A stretch of DNA of 39,263 nt from a bacterium. GTDB lineage: Bacteria > Actinomycetota > Acidimicrobiia > Acidimicrobiales > CATQHL01. Shown here piece after piece: positions 22,610-31,940 of the stretch. The stretch's first letter is position 1. Each line of letters opens with the position of its first letter. The translations under genes were made by a program, and so were the position numbers. Location of the stretch: the NCBI GenBank assembly GCA_028824415.1, contig JAPPDX010000008.1:1-39263 (forward strand), given 5' to 3'. The notes under the pieces are model-generated. The model did no database searches and had not been told where the DNA came from. It saw only the letters and a program-made list of their open reading frames with translations.

Positions 22610-24889
22610 CTGGCACCGACAGCACTCCCGGACGAGAAGGAATTCCCCGGATCTCCCCGGAAGCAGACCCGGCTCGACGCGACGGTCCAGGGCATGACCT
22701 GCGGTGCCTGCGCGACCCGCATCGAGAGCGAACTGCACGCGATCAGAGGCGTGTCGGCGGCCCACGTCAACTTTGCCGCCAACCGGGCCAGCGTGACCTA
22801 TGACCCGGAACTGCTGAACGAACGCGACCTGCTGGATCGCATTTCCAACCTCGGGTATCGGGCGACGCCCGGGGAGCTCCACCTCGAAGGCGAGGAACCT
22901 TCTTGGACATCCGGCAAGGCGCTCGCAATCAGCCTGCTTCTGGCTGCGGCATCGATGGTGATCTCCTCGATCTCGGAGCTGCGGTTCGGCGGCTGGGAGT
23001 GGCTCGTGCTGGGGATCACGATGCCGGTGGTGCTGATCAGCGGGATGGTGTTCCACCGACCTGGCTGGCGGGCGGTCCGCCGGGGACACGCCACCATGGA
23101 CACGCTCGTGTCGCTCGGCTCGCTGGTGGCCTGGGGATGGTCGGCGGTGGTGACTATCGGCGACCTCGACGGCCACGTCTACTTCGACACCGCTGCGGTG
23201 ATCGTTGCGGTCGTATTGCTGGGTCGTCGCCTCGAGTCCCGCGCCCGGCGGAGAGCCGGCGACGCCATCGGCGCCCTCGTGGGGCTCAGCGTGGGGTCCG
23301 TGCGATTGCACGACGGCCGCGATGTCCCACCGTCGCAACTGGCCGTCGGCATGCGGTTCCTTGTCAGGCCTGGTGAGCGGATCGCCGCCGACGGTGTCGT
23401 GACCGAAGGGCACTCTGCCGTGGACACCTCCATCGTCACCGGGGAACCCGTGCCACGGGAGGTCGATCCCGGCGACGAGGTGACCGGCGGGATGCTCAAC
23501 ACCCACGGCTCGCTGGTGGTGGAGGCCCGCCGCGTGGGAGCGGACGGAACGCTGGCGCAGGTGGTGCGACTCGTGAGCGAGGCGCTGTCACGCAAGGCGC
23601 CGATCCAGCGGCTGGCCGACCGGATCTCGGCGGTCTTCGTGCCGGCGGTGGTCGTCGTCGCCGTCGCGACTCTGGTGGCCTGGCTGTTTCTGGGACCGGT
23701 GGGCGCCGCCATCAGTCCTGCCGTCGCCGTGCTGATCGTTGCCTGCCCCTGCGCCCTGGGCCTCGCCACACCGGCGGCGTTCATGGCCGGGAGCGGCCGG
23801 GGTGCCCGCATGGGCGTCATCATCAGGGGTCCCGACGCCCTCGAAGCGGCGCGCCGGGTCGACGTCGTGGCGTTGGACAAGACCGGCACCATCACCGAGG
23901 GTCATCTCGAAGTCGTCGCTGTCGAAGTGGTCGAGGGATCCGATGCCGGCTCGTTGCTGGCTGCGGCGGCGGCGCTGGAGGCCCGCTCGGAACACCCGGT
24001 CGCGGCAGCGATCGTGCGCGCCGCCCGCGGCGGATCCGTCGAGGGTGTGGAGTGCGACGCCACGAAGCTCCCCGAACTTGAACCCGTCGTCGCGGACTTT
24101 CGCAACCTGCCCGGGTTCGGCGTCCAGGGGCGCCTGGCGAGCGCCGGTGCAACCGCCGGATCGGCTCCGGGCCAGCCCGGATCGGCCGCCGACGCTGACG
24201 CCAGAATCATCGTCGTGGGACGGGCCGAACTCTTCGAGCAGGTTCCGGATGAGCTGGAACGGGCCGCTGCCGACCATGCCGCTGCGGGGTGCACGCTCGT
24301 GTTCGTCGGCGACGACGAGTCGGCGCGGGGATTCCTGGCACTGGCGGACCGCGTGAAGCCCTCGAGTCCCGCCGCCGTGGCCGGCTGGAAGCGCGCCGGC
24401 ATCGAGGTCGTGCTCCTGAGCGGTGACAACAGTGCGGCCGCAGAGCAGGTCGGGCGGCAGGTGGAGATCGACCGTGTCCTGGCCGAACTGACCCCCGCCG
24501 GCAAGGTGGCCGAGATCGAGCGCCTCCAGGCCGCCGGGCGGAGCGTGGCGATGGTGGGCGACGGCGTGAACGACGCCCCCGCCCTGGCCGCCGCCGACGT
24601 GGGGGTGGCCATCGGCACCGGCGCCGACGTGGCCGCAGAGGCCTCCGATCTGACCCTCGTGGGAAACGACCTGCGGCTGGCGGCGGACGCCCTGAACCTC
24701 GCCCGGCGCACGCTCGGAACCATCCGGGGCAACCTGTTCTGGGCCTTCGTCTACAACACCGCCGCCATCCCGCTGGCAGCGGTCGGGCTCCTGCGCCCTG
24801 AGATCGCCGCCGCGGCCATGGGGCTATCCTCGCTCTTCGTGCTCGGGAACTCGCTCCGTCTCAACCGCTTCGCCGGCCTGCGCGCGTGA
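22610..24889 (+). CDS. copA: Copper-translocating P1B-type ATPase
   Basis: The 759-aa P-type ATPase has one N-terminal HMA domain (GMTCGACATRIE, Cys31/Cys34). It also has TGEP at 277-280, the membrane metal site CPC at 379-381, DKTGT with the phosphorylated Asp423, SEHP in the nucleotide domain and GDGVND at 650-655. CPC plus this HMA motif is characteristic of Cu(I)-exporting CopA proteins. The start is odd: the best ribosome site (GGGAGG, 22597-22602) precedes a CTG at 22610, and no ATG, GTG or TTG occurs in frame between it and the HMA domain. An in-frame ATG at 22517 would overlap the divergent plsC gene. The stop overlaps the next start as GTGA. Confidence 0.93.
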   Translation: MAPTALPDEKEFPGSPRKQTRLDATVQGMTCGACATRIESELHAIRGVSAAHVNFAANRASVTYDPELLNERDLLDRISNLGYRATPGELHLEGEEPSWTSGKALAISLLLAAASMVISSISELRFGGWEWLVLGITMPVVLISGMVFHRPGWRAVRRGHATMDTLVSLGSLVAWGWSAVVTIGDLDGHVYFDTAAVIVAVVLLGRRLESRARRRAGDAIGALVGLSVGSVRLHDGRDVPPSQLAVGMRFLVRPGERIAADGVVTEGHSAVDTSIVTGEPVPREVDPGDEVTGGMLNTHGSLVVEARRVGADGTLAQVVRLVSEALSRKAPIQRLADRISAVFVPAVVVVAVATLVAWLFLGPVGAAISPAVAVLIVACPCALGLATPAAFMAGSGRGARMGVIIRGPDALEAARRVDVVALDKTGTITEGHLEVVAVEVVEGSDAGSLLAAAAALEARSEHPVAAAIVRAARGGSVEGVECDATKLPELEPVVADFRNLPGFGVQGRLASAGATAGSAPGQPGSAADADARIIVVGRAELFEQVPDELERAAADHAAAGCTLVFVGDDESARGFLALADRVKPSSPAAVAGWKRAGIEVVLLSGDNSAAAEQVGRQVEIDRVLAELTPAGKVAEIERLQAAGRSVAMVGDGVNDAPALAAADVGVAIGTGADVAAEASDLTLVGNDLRLAADALNLARRTLGTIRGNLFWAFVYNTAAIPLAAVGLLRPEIAAAAMGLSSLFVLGNSLRLNRFAGLRA

Positions 24890-25911
24890 CTCCGGACGAA
24901 CTGTCACCCACCGGAGGGCAGATTCCCCTCGACGGTCCGTACTACGACCTGCTGCGCCCTGGAGTCGAACTCCCCCGCCAGCCCGGCGTCACCCTCGACA
25001 GCGGCGTCTGCGCCATCTACCAGGCACTCGTCGGCGAGAGGCTGCCGCTGGTTCAGAACCGCCGGCTCTGCGCCGAGGTGACCGGCTCCGATCAGCCTCT
25101 GGTCAGCCCCGGACTGGTCATGGCGCTGTCGGTCGGCCACACCACCACTGTCAGCCGGCGTGTCATCGCCAACCTCTTCTACCGCGACGTGCGCCTGATG
25201 CGGCCCGTGTATCAGCAGCAGACGCTGGACACGAGCGTGCGGGTGATCGCCATGCGCGACGGGCGTTCCCGCCCGGACCGCGCGCCCCGCGGCGTGGTCC
25301 TGGTGGCCTGCGAGAGCACGGCCGACGGGGTTCCGGTGCTCACGTACCAGCGGTGCCCCATGCTGCCCACCAAGGGGCGCGACCTGCCGGGATTCTCCGA
25401 CGAGATCGGCGGCGGCGCAGCGACCGACGACCCGACCGGCGGGATCGATCTCGGGGCGTGCGCCGAGTTGGTGCCGCGTGACTGGCGGCTCTATCTGCTG
25501 GGACAACCGGATACCTGGGAGGTCGGCACAACCGTCACCGATCCGCTGCGTGACTACATCGACAACACGCCGGCGCTGCTGCACCTGACCCACAACCTGG
25601 CATTCGTCCACCGGGATGCCGAGGTGTCCCCGTACGGGCGCCGCCTGGTGAACGGCCTCCAAGTGGTGGGAATGGCACAGGCCTCGCTCAGCCGGGTCGT
25701 TCAGGGCATGGCGACGGTGGTGGCCTGGGGCTACTGCAACCACACCGGTCCGGCGTTTGAGGACGATCTGCTCTCGTTCACCCACACGCTGCTCGGCGAG
25801 ACCCGCGCCGGCCAGGGGCGGTTGCGCGCCGTGCGGGTCCGGGCGACCGCCCACCGCGCAGACGGCCCCGCCGACATTCTGGATTGGACCCTCGCCGCCG
25901 TCACCCCCTGA
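24886..25911 (+). CDS. MaoC-like double-hotdog dehydratase (mesaconyl-CoA hydratase-like)
   Basis: The 341-aa protein has two hotdog-like halves. The first contains PLVSPGLVMALSVGHTTTVS, then ANLFYRDVRLMRPVYQQQTL. The second has LLHLTHNLAFVHRDAE and YGRRLVNGLQVVGMAQASLS. This layout resembles MaoC-type hydratases acting on 2-methylfumaryl (mesaconyl)-CoA, but the family similarity is moderate and the substrate is not established. The usual D-x-x-H active-site pair is not obvious in either half. The start is a GTG sharing 4 nt with the copper ATPase stop, an unexpected translational coupling between a metal pump and a CoA-ester enzyme. The stop is convergent with the Mo-hydroxylase operon, 43 bp away. 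Confidence 0.75.
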   Translation: MTPDELSPTGGQIPLDGPYYDLLRPGVELPRQPGVTLDSGVCAIYQALVGERLPLVQNRRLCAEVTGSDQPLVSPGLVMALSVGHTTTVSRRVIANLFYRDVRLMRPVYQQQTLDTSVRVIAMRDGRSRPDRAPRGVVLVACESTADGVPVLTYQRCPMLPTKGRDLPGFSDEIGGGAATDDPTGGIDLGACAELVPRDWRLYLLGQPDTWEVGTTVTDPLRDYIDNTPALLHLTHNLAFVHRDAEVSPYGRRLVNGLQVVGMAQASLSRVVQGMATVVAWGYCNHTGPAFEDDLLSFTHTLLGETRAGQGRLRAVRVRATAHRADGPADILDWTLAAVTP

Positions 25912-25954
25912 GAGAGCCTCGCCGCGGCGCTTGGTTCCATCCGGCCGGCAGCGA

Positions 25955-28096
25955 TCACGTCCTCAGCAGCGAGCGGACCAACTCCGGCGTGGCCGGCAGT
26001 GAGGTGACCGCCCCCGGACGGCTGATGGCGTCGTCGATCGCCGCGGCGATGGCAGCGCCGCAGGCGGTCGTGCCGCCCTCACCGGCGCCCTTGAGCCCGA
26101 GGGGGTTGAGGGGGCTGGGGGCGTCCTCGCTCAGCAGCACCTCCACGGGCGGCTGCTCGGCAACCGTGGGCATGAGGTAGTCCATGAACGACGTGGCGAG
26201 GGGTTGGCCGTCGGCGTCGTAGGCGAACAACTCCAGCAGCGCCCCGCCGACTCCCTGGGCGACCCCGCCGATGATCTGACCCTCGACGAGCATCGGGTTC
26301 ACCGCCCGACCCACGTCATAGGCCACGATGTAGCGCTCCACGGCCACCCCGCCGGTACCGGCGTCGACACGCACCACTGCGGCGTGCGCGCCGTAGGGGT
26401 AGGTCATGTGGTCGGTGTTGAACGTCACCTCTGCGGGTTCCCCCGTTGCCGCCAGTTCGGTGGCGGCCAGGTAGACGGCCACGCCCGTCATGACCGTCAC
26501 CCGGCTGGCGAAGGCGCCCATGCCGCGGCCGATCAGGTCGGTCTGTCCGTGGCGCACCGAGACATCGGTGTAGTCGACACCCAGGACGTCGCCGCAGATC
26601 TGGGCCATGGCGGTCTCCATGCCCTGGCCGACCGAGGCCGCGCCGGTCACCACCTCCACGCCGCCGTCGTCGAGTCGCCGAACCCTCACGTCGTCGAACG
26701 GGCCCAGCCCGGACTTCTCCACGAACATCCCGATTCCGAGCCCGATCATCTCGCCCTCTTCGCGCCGCTGCGCCAAGGACTCCCGCAGCGACTCATACCC
26801 GATGTGGGTCAGTAGCCGCTCCAGCAACCGCTGGTAGTCGCCGGAGTCGTAGACCAGGGAAGTGCCGAGCGTGCTCACACCGCGGTCGAACGGCATCGCC
26901 TCGGCGGGAATCAGGTTGCGCCGTCGCACCTCGACCGGATCCAAGTCGTACTCGTTCGCCACACGGTCCATGAGGCGCTCCCGCACGAACGTGCTCTCGA
27001 AGCGCCCGGGCGCCCGGTAGGTGCCGGCGGGCGTCTTGTTCGTGAGCCGGATCCGGCCCCGCGCCCGGTAGGAGGGAACGAGGTATGGGCCCGGCAGGAG
27101 CGCCACCGACAAGTTCGGGACGGTGGCCCCGTGCGTGCGCACGTAGCCCCCCTGGTCGTGGAAGAACTCGCCGTCGATGGCCTGCACCACACCGTCTTCG
27201 TCCACGGCTGCGCGCACGTGATAGGCCTGCTCGCGCGAGTGGTTGGCCGCCACCATGTGCTCCCGGCGGTCCTCCACCCACTTCACGGGACGGCCCAGCT
27301 TCAACGCCGCGTAGGTCACGAGCAGATCCTCGGGATACAGCTCGCCGCGGACCCCGAACCCGCCTCCGACGTGTCCCTCCCGACCGATCACCTGTCCCGG
27401 TTCCAGGTCCAGCATGTTGGCGATGGTGGCGCAGTTGTAGTGCGGCACCTTGGCGATGCCGTACAGCTCCACACGATTCCCCTCCGGACCATCCCCATCC
27501 ACCGGGCGCGCCAGCAGCCCCCGGGTCTCCAACGGGATGCCGCTGTGGCGGCCGACCGTCGCCCGGAGTTCCACGATCCGGTGTGCTCCGGCGAAGGCGG
27601 CATCCACATCACCCTGCTCGTGCTCCAGCGCCAGGGGAGCGGGCGCCCCCGGTGAGGTGGCTTCCATAACCGGCTCGAGCGGTTCGATGTCCACGAAGGC
27701 CAACTCGGCGGCATCCTCGGCCAGGTACGGGTCCTCGGCGATCACCACGGCGACCGGGTCACCCACATAGCGCACATACTCGCCCGCCAGGATCCGCTGG
27801 CAGTACGGGCGCAGCTCGTCGAAGCCGGTCATGCGGAACTCGATGGCCGGTACATGCGCCACCTCATCGGCACTCCAGGCCGCCACCACACCCTCGGCCG
27901 CCAGGACGTCGTCGAGATACACACCGCGCAGCACGCCGTGGGCGACGTCCGAGCGCACCACGCGGAGATGTAGTTCGCCCTCGAAGCTGACGTCGGCGAG
28001 GAAACGACCCTCGCCGACCAGCAGCGGACGATCCTCGAGGCGCAGGACCGACTCGCCGATCAGCGGCCCGCCCCGCGGGCGGTCAGATTCGCCCAA
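25955..28096 (-). CDS. Molybdenum hydroxylase large (molybdopterin) subunit L2
   Basis: This 713-aa protein belongs to the xanthine dehydrogenase / CO-dehydrogenase-type large subunits. It has an a/b hammerhead at the N-terminus (VGEGRFLADV), the Mo-cofactor motif GGGFG at 244-248, TYRAPGRF around 359-366 in the position where true CO dehydrogenases have the Cys-bearing loop, and the catalytic glutamate of GEGG at E673. The absence of that cysteine motif argues against CO oxidation and for hydroxylation of an organic, often heterocyclic, substrate. Translation starts at a TTG 3 nt after the iron-sulfur gene's stop. It is the last gene of the long minus-strand operon and the second large subunit in it. 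Confidence 0.93.
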   Translation of the reverse strand: MGESDRPRGGPLIGESVLRLEDRPLLVGEGRFLADVSFEGELHLRVVRSDVAHGVLRGVYLDDVLAAEGVVAAWSADEVAHVPAIEFRMTGFDELRPYCQRILAGEYVRYVGDPVAVVIAEDPYLAEDAAELAFVDIEPLEPVMEATSPGAPAPLALEHEQGDVDAAFAGAHRIVELRATVGRHSGIPLETRGLLARPVDGDGPEGNRVELYGIAKVPHYNCATIANMLDLEPGQVIGREGHVGGGFGVRGELYPEDLLVTYAALKLGRPVKWVEDRREHMVAANHSREQAYHVRAAVDEDGVVQAIDGEFFHDQGGYVRTHGATVPNLSVALLPGPYLVPSYRARGRIRLTNKTPAGTYRAPGRFESTFVRERLMDRVANEYDLDPVEVRRRNLIPAEAMPFDRGVSTLGTSLVYDSGDYQRLLERLLTHIGYESLRESLAQRREEGEMIGLGIGMFVEKSGLGPFDDVRVRRLDDGGVEVVTGAASVGQGMETAMAQICGDVLGVDYTDVSVRHGQTDLIGRGMGAFASRVTVMTGVAVYLAATELAATGEPAEVTFNTDHMTYPYGAHAAVVRVDAGTGGVAVERYIVAYDVGRAVNPMLVEGQIIGGVAQGVGGALLELFAYDADGQPLATSFMDYLMPTVAEQPPVEVLLSEDAPSPLNPLGLKGAGEGGTTACGAAIAAAIDDAISRPGAVTSLPATPELVRSLLRT

Positions 28097-28099
28097 TGC

Positions 28100-28597
28100 T
28101 CACGCCTCGCCGGCGTCGAGCACAGATCGCACCGAATCCACGATGGTCTGGTAGCCGGTACAGCGGCAGAGGTTCGACGAGAGCGCCTCGCGCAGCTCTT
28201 CGTCGCCGATGTCGGGGCTGGTCTCGAGAATCCCAGCGCTGAGCATCAGGAACCCGGGTGTGCAGAAGCCGCACTGCAGCCCGTGGTGGCGCCAAAACGC
28301 CTCCTGCAGGGGATGCAGGGTGCCGTCGGCCGCGGCGAGGCCCTCGACGGTGCGGATCTCGACGTCCTGGGACTGCACGGCGAACATCAGGCACGACCGC
28401 ACCGGTTCGCCGTCCACCAGCACGGTGCAGGCCCCGCAGACTCCGTGCTCGCACCCCAGATGGGTGCCGGTCAGCCCGCAGTCTTCGCGCAGCGCGTCGG
28501 CCAGGGTCCGGCGCGGTTCGGCGGCGATGCGGTACTCGTCGCCGTTCACCCGCAGCACCACGGGGACGGCCGCATCAGCGGCTGAGATCTCGGTCAT
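28100..28597 (-). CDS. Molybdenum hydroxylase 2Fe-2S subunit
   Basis: The 165-aa protein carries the two [2Fe-2S] domains of the family. The plant-ferredoxin-like cluster has GCEHGVCGAC (Cys49, 54, 57) plus Cys69. The helical domain has CGFC (Cys109/112) and CRC (Cys144/146, in NLCRCTGY). It passes electrons from the Mo site to FAD. The start overlaps the L1 stop by 4 nt (ATGA) and the gene sits between the two large-subunit genes, so one small subunit presumably serves both. All eight cluster cysteines are present. Confidence 0.95.
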   Translation of the reverse strand: MTEISAADAAVPVVLRVNGDEYRIAAEPRRTLADALREDCGLTGTHLGCEHGVCGACTVLVDGEPVRSCLMFAVQSQDVEIRTVEGLAAADGTLHPLQEAFWRHHGLQCGFCTPGFLMLSAGILETSPDIGDEELREALSSNLCRCTGYQTIVDSVRSVLDAGEA

Positions 28598-30948
28598 CGG
28601 ACTGCGGCCTCCTGAGTCGATCGATCCGTGTCGCCCGGGGAGTCCCCGCAGGCTGCGGCGCGCACCGCGGCCCGGACACGTTCGGGCGTGGCAGGCATCT
28701 CGTTCAGCTCCACCCCCAGATGGGCGAGGGCGTCGTTCACGGCGTTCAACACGGCGGCGGGAGCCCCGATGGTGCCGCCCTCACCGAGCCCTTTCGCGCC
28801 GGTAATGGTGGCATCGCTGGCGGTCTCGAGGTGGAGGATCTCGATGTTGGGGATCTCGGCGATGGTGGGAGGCAGGTAATCCATGAGAGAAGTTGTGAGG
28901 ATGTTGCCGTCCTCGTCGTAGACGACCTCCTCCAACAGGGCGTTGGCGATCCCCTGCGCCACGCCGCCGCGAATCTGCCCGTCCGCAATCATCGGGTTGA
29001 TGAGCCGTCCGGCGTCCTCAACCACGACGAAGCGCCGCATCGAGACGCCACCGGTGTCGGGATCCACGTCCACCTCGGCCACGTGGCAGGCATTGGAGAA
29101 CGTGCCCGCCGGGTCATATCCCGCCTGTTCGGAGAGGCCGGGCATCGTGCCTGTTGGCAGACGCTGCGTGTGGTGGTGGGCGATCCTCGCCAACTCGGCG
29201 ATGTCCACACCCACCGACGTGCCCGCGACCGTGGCGCGCCCGTCGGCCAGGACGATGTCGTCGGCCGCCGCTTCGAGCACCTCCGCTGCCAGGGAACCGA
29301 GCTGGGTCGCCAACTTCTGTGCCGCCAGGTACGTCGCCCCGCCCGCCAGAACCATGGCGCGGCTGGCGAACGACCCCCAGCCGTAGGGTGTCCGATCGGT
29401 GTCGCTGGCCACGACCCGCACGCGACCCGGATCGGTGCCCACTTCGTCGGCCACGATCTGCGACAGTGCGGTTTCGAGGCCCTGCCCGTGCGGCGAGGCG
29501 CCGATGCGCAGCGTCACGTAGCCCGACGGATCCATGGACAGTTCCACGTTCTCGAAGCCCGGTGTCACCCCCATCGCCCGCGCCGCGAACGCCGGCGTGC
29601 CGTAGCCGGTGCGCTCGCTGAAGGTGCAGATGCCGATCCCCGGCTGAGGCCCGCCGGCGGCACGGGCGGCATCCTGGCGCGCGCGGAAGGCCCCCATGTC
29701 GACGTGACTGACCGCCAGTTCCATGGCCTCGCGATAGGTACCCTCATCGTGGCGCAGGCCGGTCGGCGAGATGTGCGGGAAGTCGCTCTGCAGGTTGCGC
29801 CGGCGGATCTCCACCGGGTCGACGCCAAGGCGCGCCGCGGCAATGTCCATGAGCCGCTCCAGCGCCAGGGTGATCACCGGTCGCGACACACCCCGGTAGG
29901 GCGACATGGGGCAGGTGTGCGAGGCGACGCCGCGTGAGCGCACGCCGTAGTGCTCCAGCGTGTAGGGGCCCGGCAACTCCGCCAGCGCCATGAGCGGCTC
30001 CACACCCCAGGTGATCGGATAGCACGGCCACGCGCCGACATTGGCCACCACGTCGGCCTCCAGCGCCTCCAGGTGGGCCGCGGCGTTGAATCCGGCCCGC
30101 AGCCGGTAGCGCTGCTCGCGGCTGTGCCACGAGGCCATGAGGTTCTCGCTGCGGTCCTCGATCCAGGCCACGGGACGCCCCAGACGTCGCGACAGCCAGA
30201 CCACGACGGCGTCCTCCCGGGCAAGCGGCAGCTTCTGGCCGAAGGCGCCTCCCACGTCCGGCGCCACAACTCGAAGGTCGGCCTCCGGCATGCCCAGGAG
30301 GTCGCAGATGACGGTTCGAATCATGTGCGGCGCCTGGATCGAGGCGTGCAGTGTCGTGCGGCCGCCGAACCTCTCGGTGACGGCGTGCGAGCCACGCGCC
30401 TCCAGGGGCAGCGCCGCCTGGCGCCCGGAGAGGATCTCCAGCTCGACGATGACGTGGGCGCGCTCGAGGGCCCCGGCCAACTCGGGCGTGGCCATCTCGC
30501 CGGCCACCATCACGTTGGACTCCGCCTCGTCGGGATGCACCAGCGGGGCGTCAGGATCCAGGGCGGCCTCAAGTCCCACCGCTGCCGGCAGCGACTCGAT
30601 GTCCAGTTCCACCTGCTCAGCCAGGTCCTCGGCCTCGGCAGCGGTGGCGCCGACGACCACCGCCACCGGTTCGCCCACGTACCGCACCCGCTCCCGGGCC
30701 AGCAGCGGCTGGGCGAGCCGCACGTAGTCGGGACGGTGCAGCACGGCCTCGATGTTCCCAACCCCGTCGGCATCGAGGTCTGCGATCGTATATGCCGGGC
30801 CGCGGACCGCCCGAATGCGACCGCTCGCCACCGGGCTACGCACGAACCGCACCGCGGCGGCTCCGCCGATGTCGCCGACGAACATCCCCGCGCCACACAG
30901 CAGGGTGGGATCCTCGACCCGGCGGATGGAGCGGCCGACCCAGCCCAT
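28594..30948 (-). CDS. Molybdenum hydroxylase large (molybdopterin) subunit L1
   Basis: At 784 aa this is the first of two large subunits. It has the hammerhead domain ([20 protein letters not shown]), GGAFG at 233-237, PYRGVSRP at 350-357 (no selenium/cysteine motif of CO dehydrogenases), and GEGG with catalytic E723. It should hydroxylate an organic substrate using water, with electrons leaving through the 2Fe-2S and FAD subunits. The ATG at 30948 opens directly with the conserved GRSIRR motif. It lies 16 nt after the FAD-subunit stop and overlaps the iron-sulfur gene. Sequence differences from L2 are extensive, so the two are not a recent duplication. Confidence 0.94.
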   Translation of the reverse strand: MGWVGRSIRRVEDPTLLCGAGMFVGDIGGAAAVRFVRSPVASGRIRAVRGPAYTIADLDADGVGNIEAVLHRPDYVRLAQPLLARERVRYVGEPVAVVVGATAAEAEDLAEQVELDIESLPAAVGLEAALDPDAPLVHPDEAESNVMVAGEMATPELAGALERAHVIVELEILSGRQAALPLEARGSHAVTERFGGRTTLHASIQAPHMIRTVICDLLGMPEADLRVVAPDVGGAFGQKLPLAREDAVVVWLSRRLGRPVAWIEDRSENLMASWHSREQRYRLRAGFNAAAHLEALEADVVANVGAWPCYPITWGVEPLMALAELPGPYTLEHYGVRSRGVASHTCPMSPYRGVSRPVITLALERLMDIAAARLGVDPVEIRRRNLQSDFPHISPTGLRHDEGTYREAMELAVSHVDMGAFRARQDAARAAGGPQPGIGICTFSERTGYGTPAFAARAMGVTPGFENVELSMDPSGYVTLRIGASPHGQGLETALSQIVADEVGTDPGRVRVVASDTDRTPYGWGSFASRAMVLAGGATYLAAQKLATQLGSLAAEVLEAAADDIVLADGRATVAGTSVGVDIAELARIAHHHTQRLPTGTMPGLSEQAGYDPAGTFSNACHVAEVDVDPDTGGVSMRRFVVVEDAGRLINPMIADGQIRGGVAQGIANALLEEVVYDEDGNILTTSLMDYLPPTIAEIPNIEILHLETASDATITGAKGLGEGGTIGAPAAVLNAVNDALAHLGVELNEMPATPERVRAAVRAAACGDSPGDTDRSTQEAAVR

Positions 30949-30964
30949 CCCGAGGCCTCTCCGC

Positions 30965-31864
30965 CTACCCCGACGCGCCGGCGCCCTGCGCCAGCGATCG
31001 CGCCACCATGGCACGCACCAGGTCCCGCCGGTAGGCAGCGGAACCGTGCAGATCTCCCACCGGGTCCACCTCGCCGGCGGCCGCCTCGGCCGCGGCGGCG
31101 TGCAGTCCGGCGCCCGGCGTCTCACCCACCAGCATCGCCTCGGCGGCGGGAAGGCGCACTGGCACACCGGCCACCCCGCCGACCCCGATGCGAGCCTCGG
31201 CGATGGCACCGGTCGCCGGCTCCAGGCGCACCGCGGTCATCGCCGCCACGACGGCGAAGTCTCCCGCCCGCCGGCTGAACTCGCAGAATCCGGCCCGCCA
31301 ATCCTCGCCGAGGATCGGCAGCCGGACCGCCACGAGCAACTCCTCGGCGGCCAGTGCCGTGGTGAACACGGTCTCGAAGAAGTCGGCGGCCGGGATGGTC
31401 CGCTCACCACCCTGCCGCAGCGCCACCATCTCAGCGTCGAGGGTGCGGGCCAGGATGCACCATTCGGCGGCGGGATCGGCGTGCGCGATCGAGCCGCCGA
31501 ACGTTCCCCGCACCCTGATCGGCAGATGGCCGACGAAGCGGGCCACCACCGGCAACAGCGAGCCGAGAACTCCGCCGAGAGACTCGCTTCGGCCGTCCGG
31601 CGTGGACACCGTCGGCGCCTCCAGCCGGGAATGGACAACCCGCGCCCCCACCGTGAGCGTTCCGTTCGACACCGACATCCCGTCGAGTCCACTCACCCGG
31701 CCGATGTCGACTATCACCTCCGGGCGGGCCAGACGGAAGTTCATCATCGGCACCAGGCTCTGGCCGCCCGACAGCACCTTGGCCTCGTCGCCGAAGCGAT
31801 CCAGCGCATCCAGAGTGCCCTCGACGGTGTCGGGAGCGGTATAGGCGAACCGTGCCGGCTTCAT
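30965..31864 (-). CDS. Molybdenum hydroxylase FAD-binding subunit
   Basis: This 299-aa medium subunit has the FAD-binding motifs LSGGQSLVPMMNFRLA near the N-terminus and GTFGGSIAHADPAAE in the middle, as in CoxM/XdhB proteins, and a C-terminal CO-dehydrogenase flavoprotein domain. It accepts electrons from the iron-sulfur subunit and passes them to NAD or a quinone. The start MKPARFAYTAP (31864) matches the usual N-terminus; the ribosome site is weak. It is the first of four consecutive Mo-hydroxylase genes, 76 nt after the nitrilase gene. Confidence 0.94.
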   Translation of the reverse strand: MKPARFAYTAPDTVEGTLDALDRFGDEAKVLSGGQSLVPMMNFRLARPEVIVDIGRVSGLDGMSVSNGTLTVGARVVHSRLEAPTVSTPDGRSESLGGVLGSLLPVVARFVGHLPIRVRGTFGGSIAHADPAAEWCILARTLDAEMVALRQGGERTIPAADFFETVFTTALAAEELLVAVRLPILGEDWRAGFCEFSRRAGDFAVVAAMTAVRLEPATGAIAEARIGVGGVAGVPVRLPAAEAMLVGETPGAGLHAAAAEAAAGEVDPVGDLHGSAAYRRDLVRAMVARSLAQGAGASG

Positions 31865-31940
31865 CGGGAATACCGCGGGGCATCGATCCCGGCCCGCCCC
31901 GGCGTCAAGCACATCGTCATCGGCACATCTCCCCGGTCCC

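Noticed and set aside
25955-31864. Aerobic CO dehydrogenase (CoxMSL)
   Set aside because: Both large subunits lack the active-site cysteine loop of true CO dehydrogenases (they read YRGVSR and YRAPGR), so CO oxidation is not supported.
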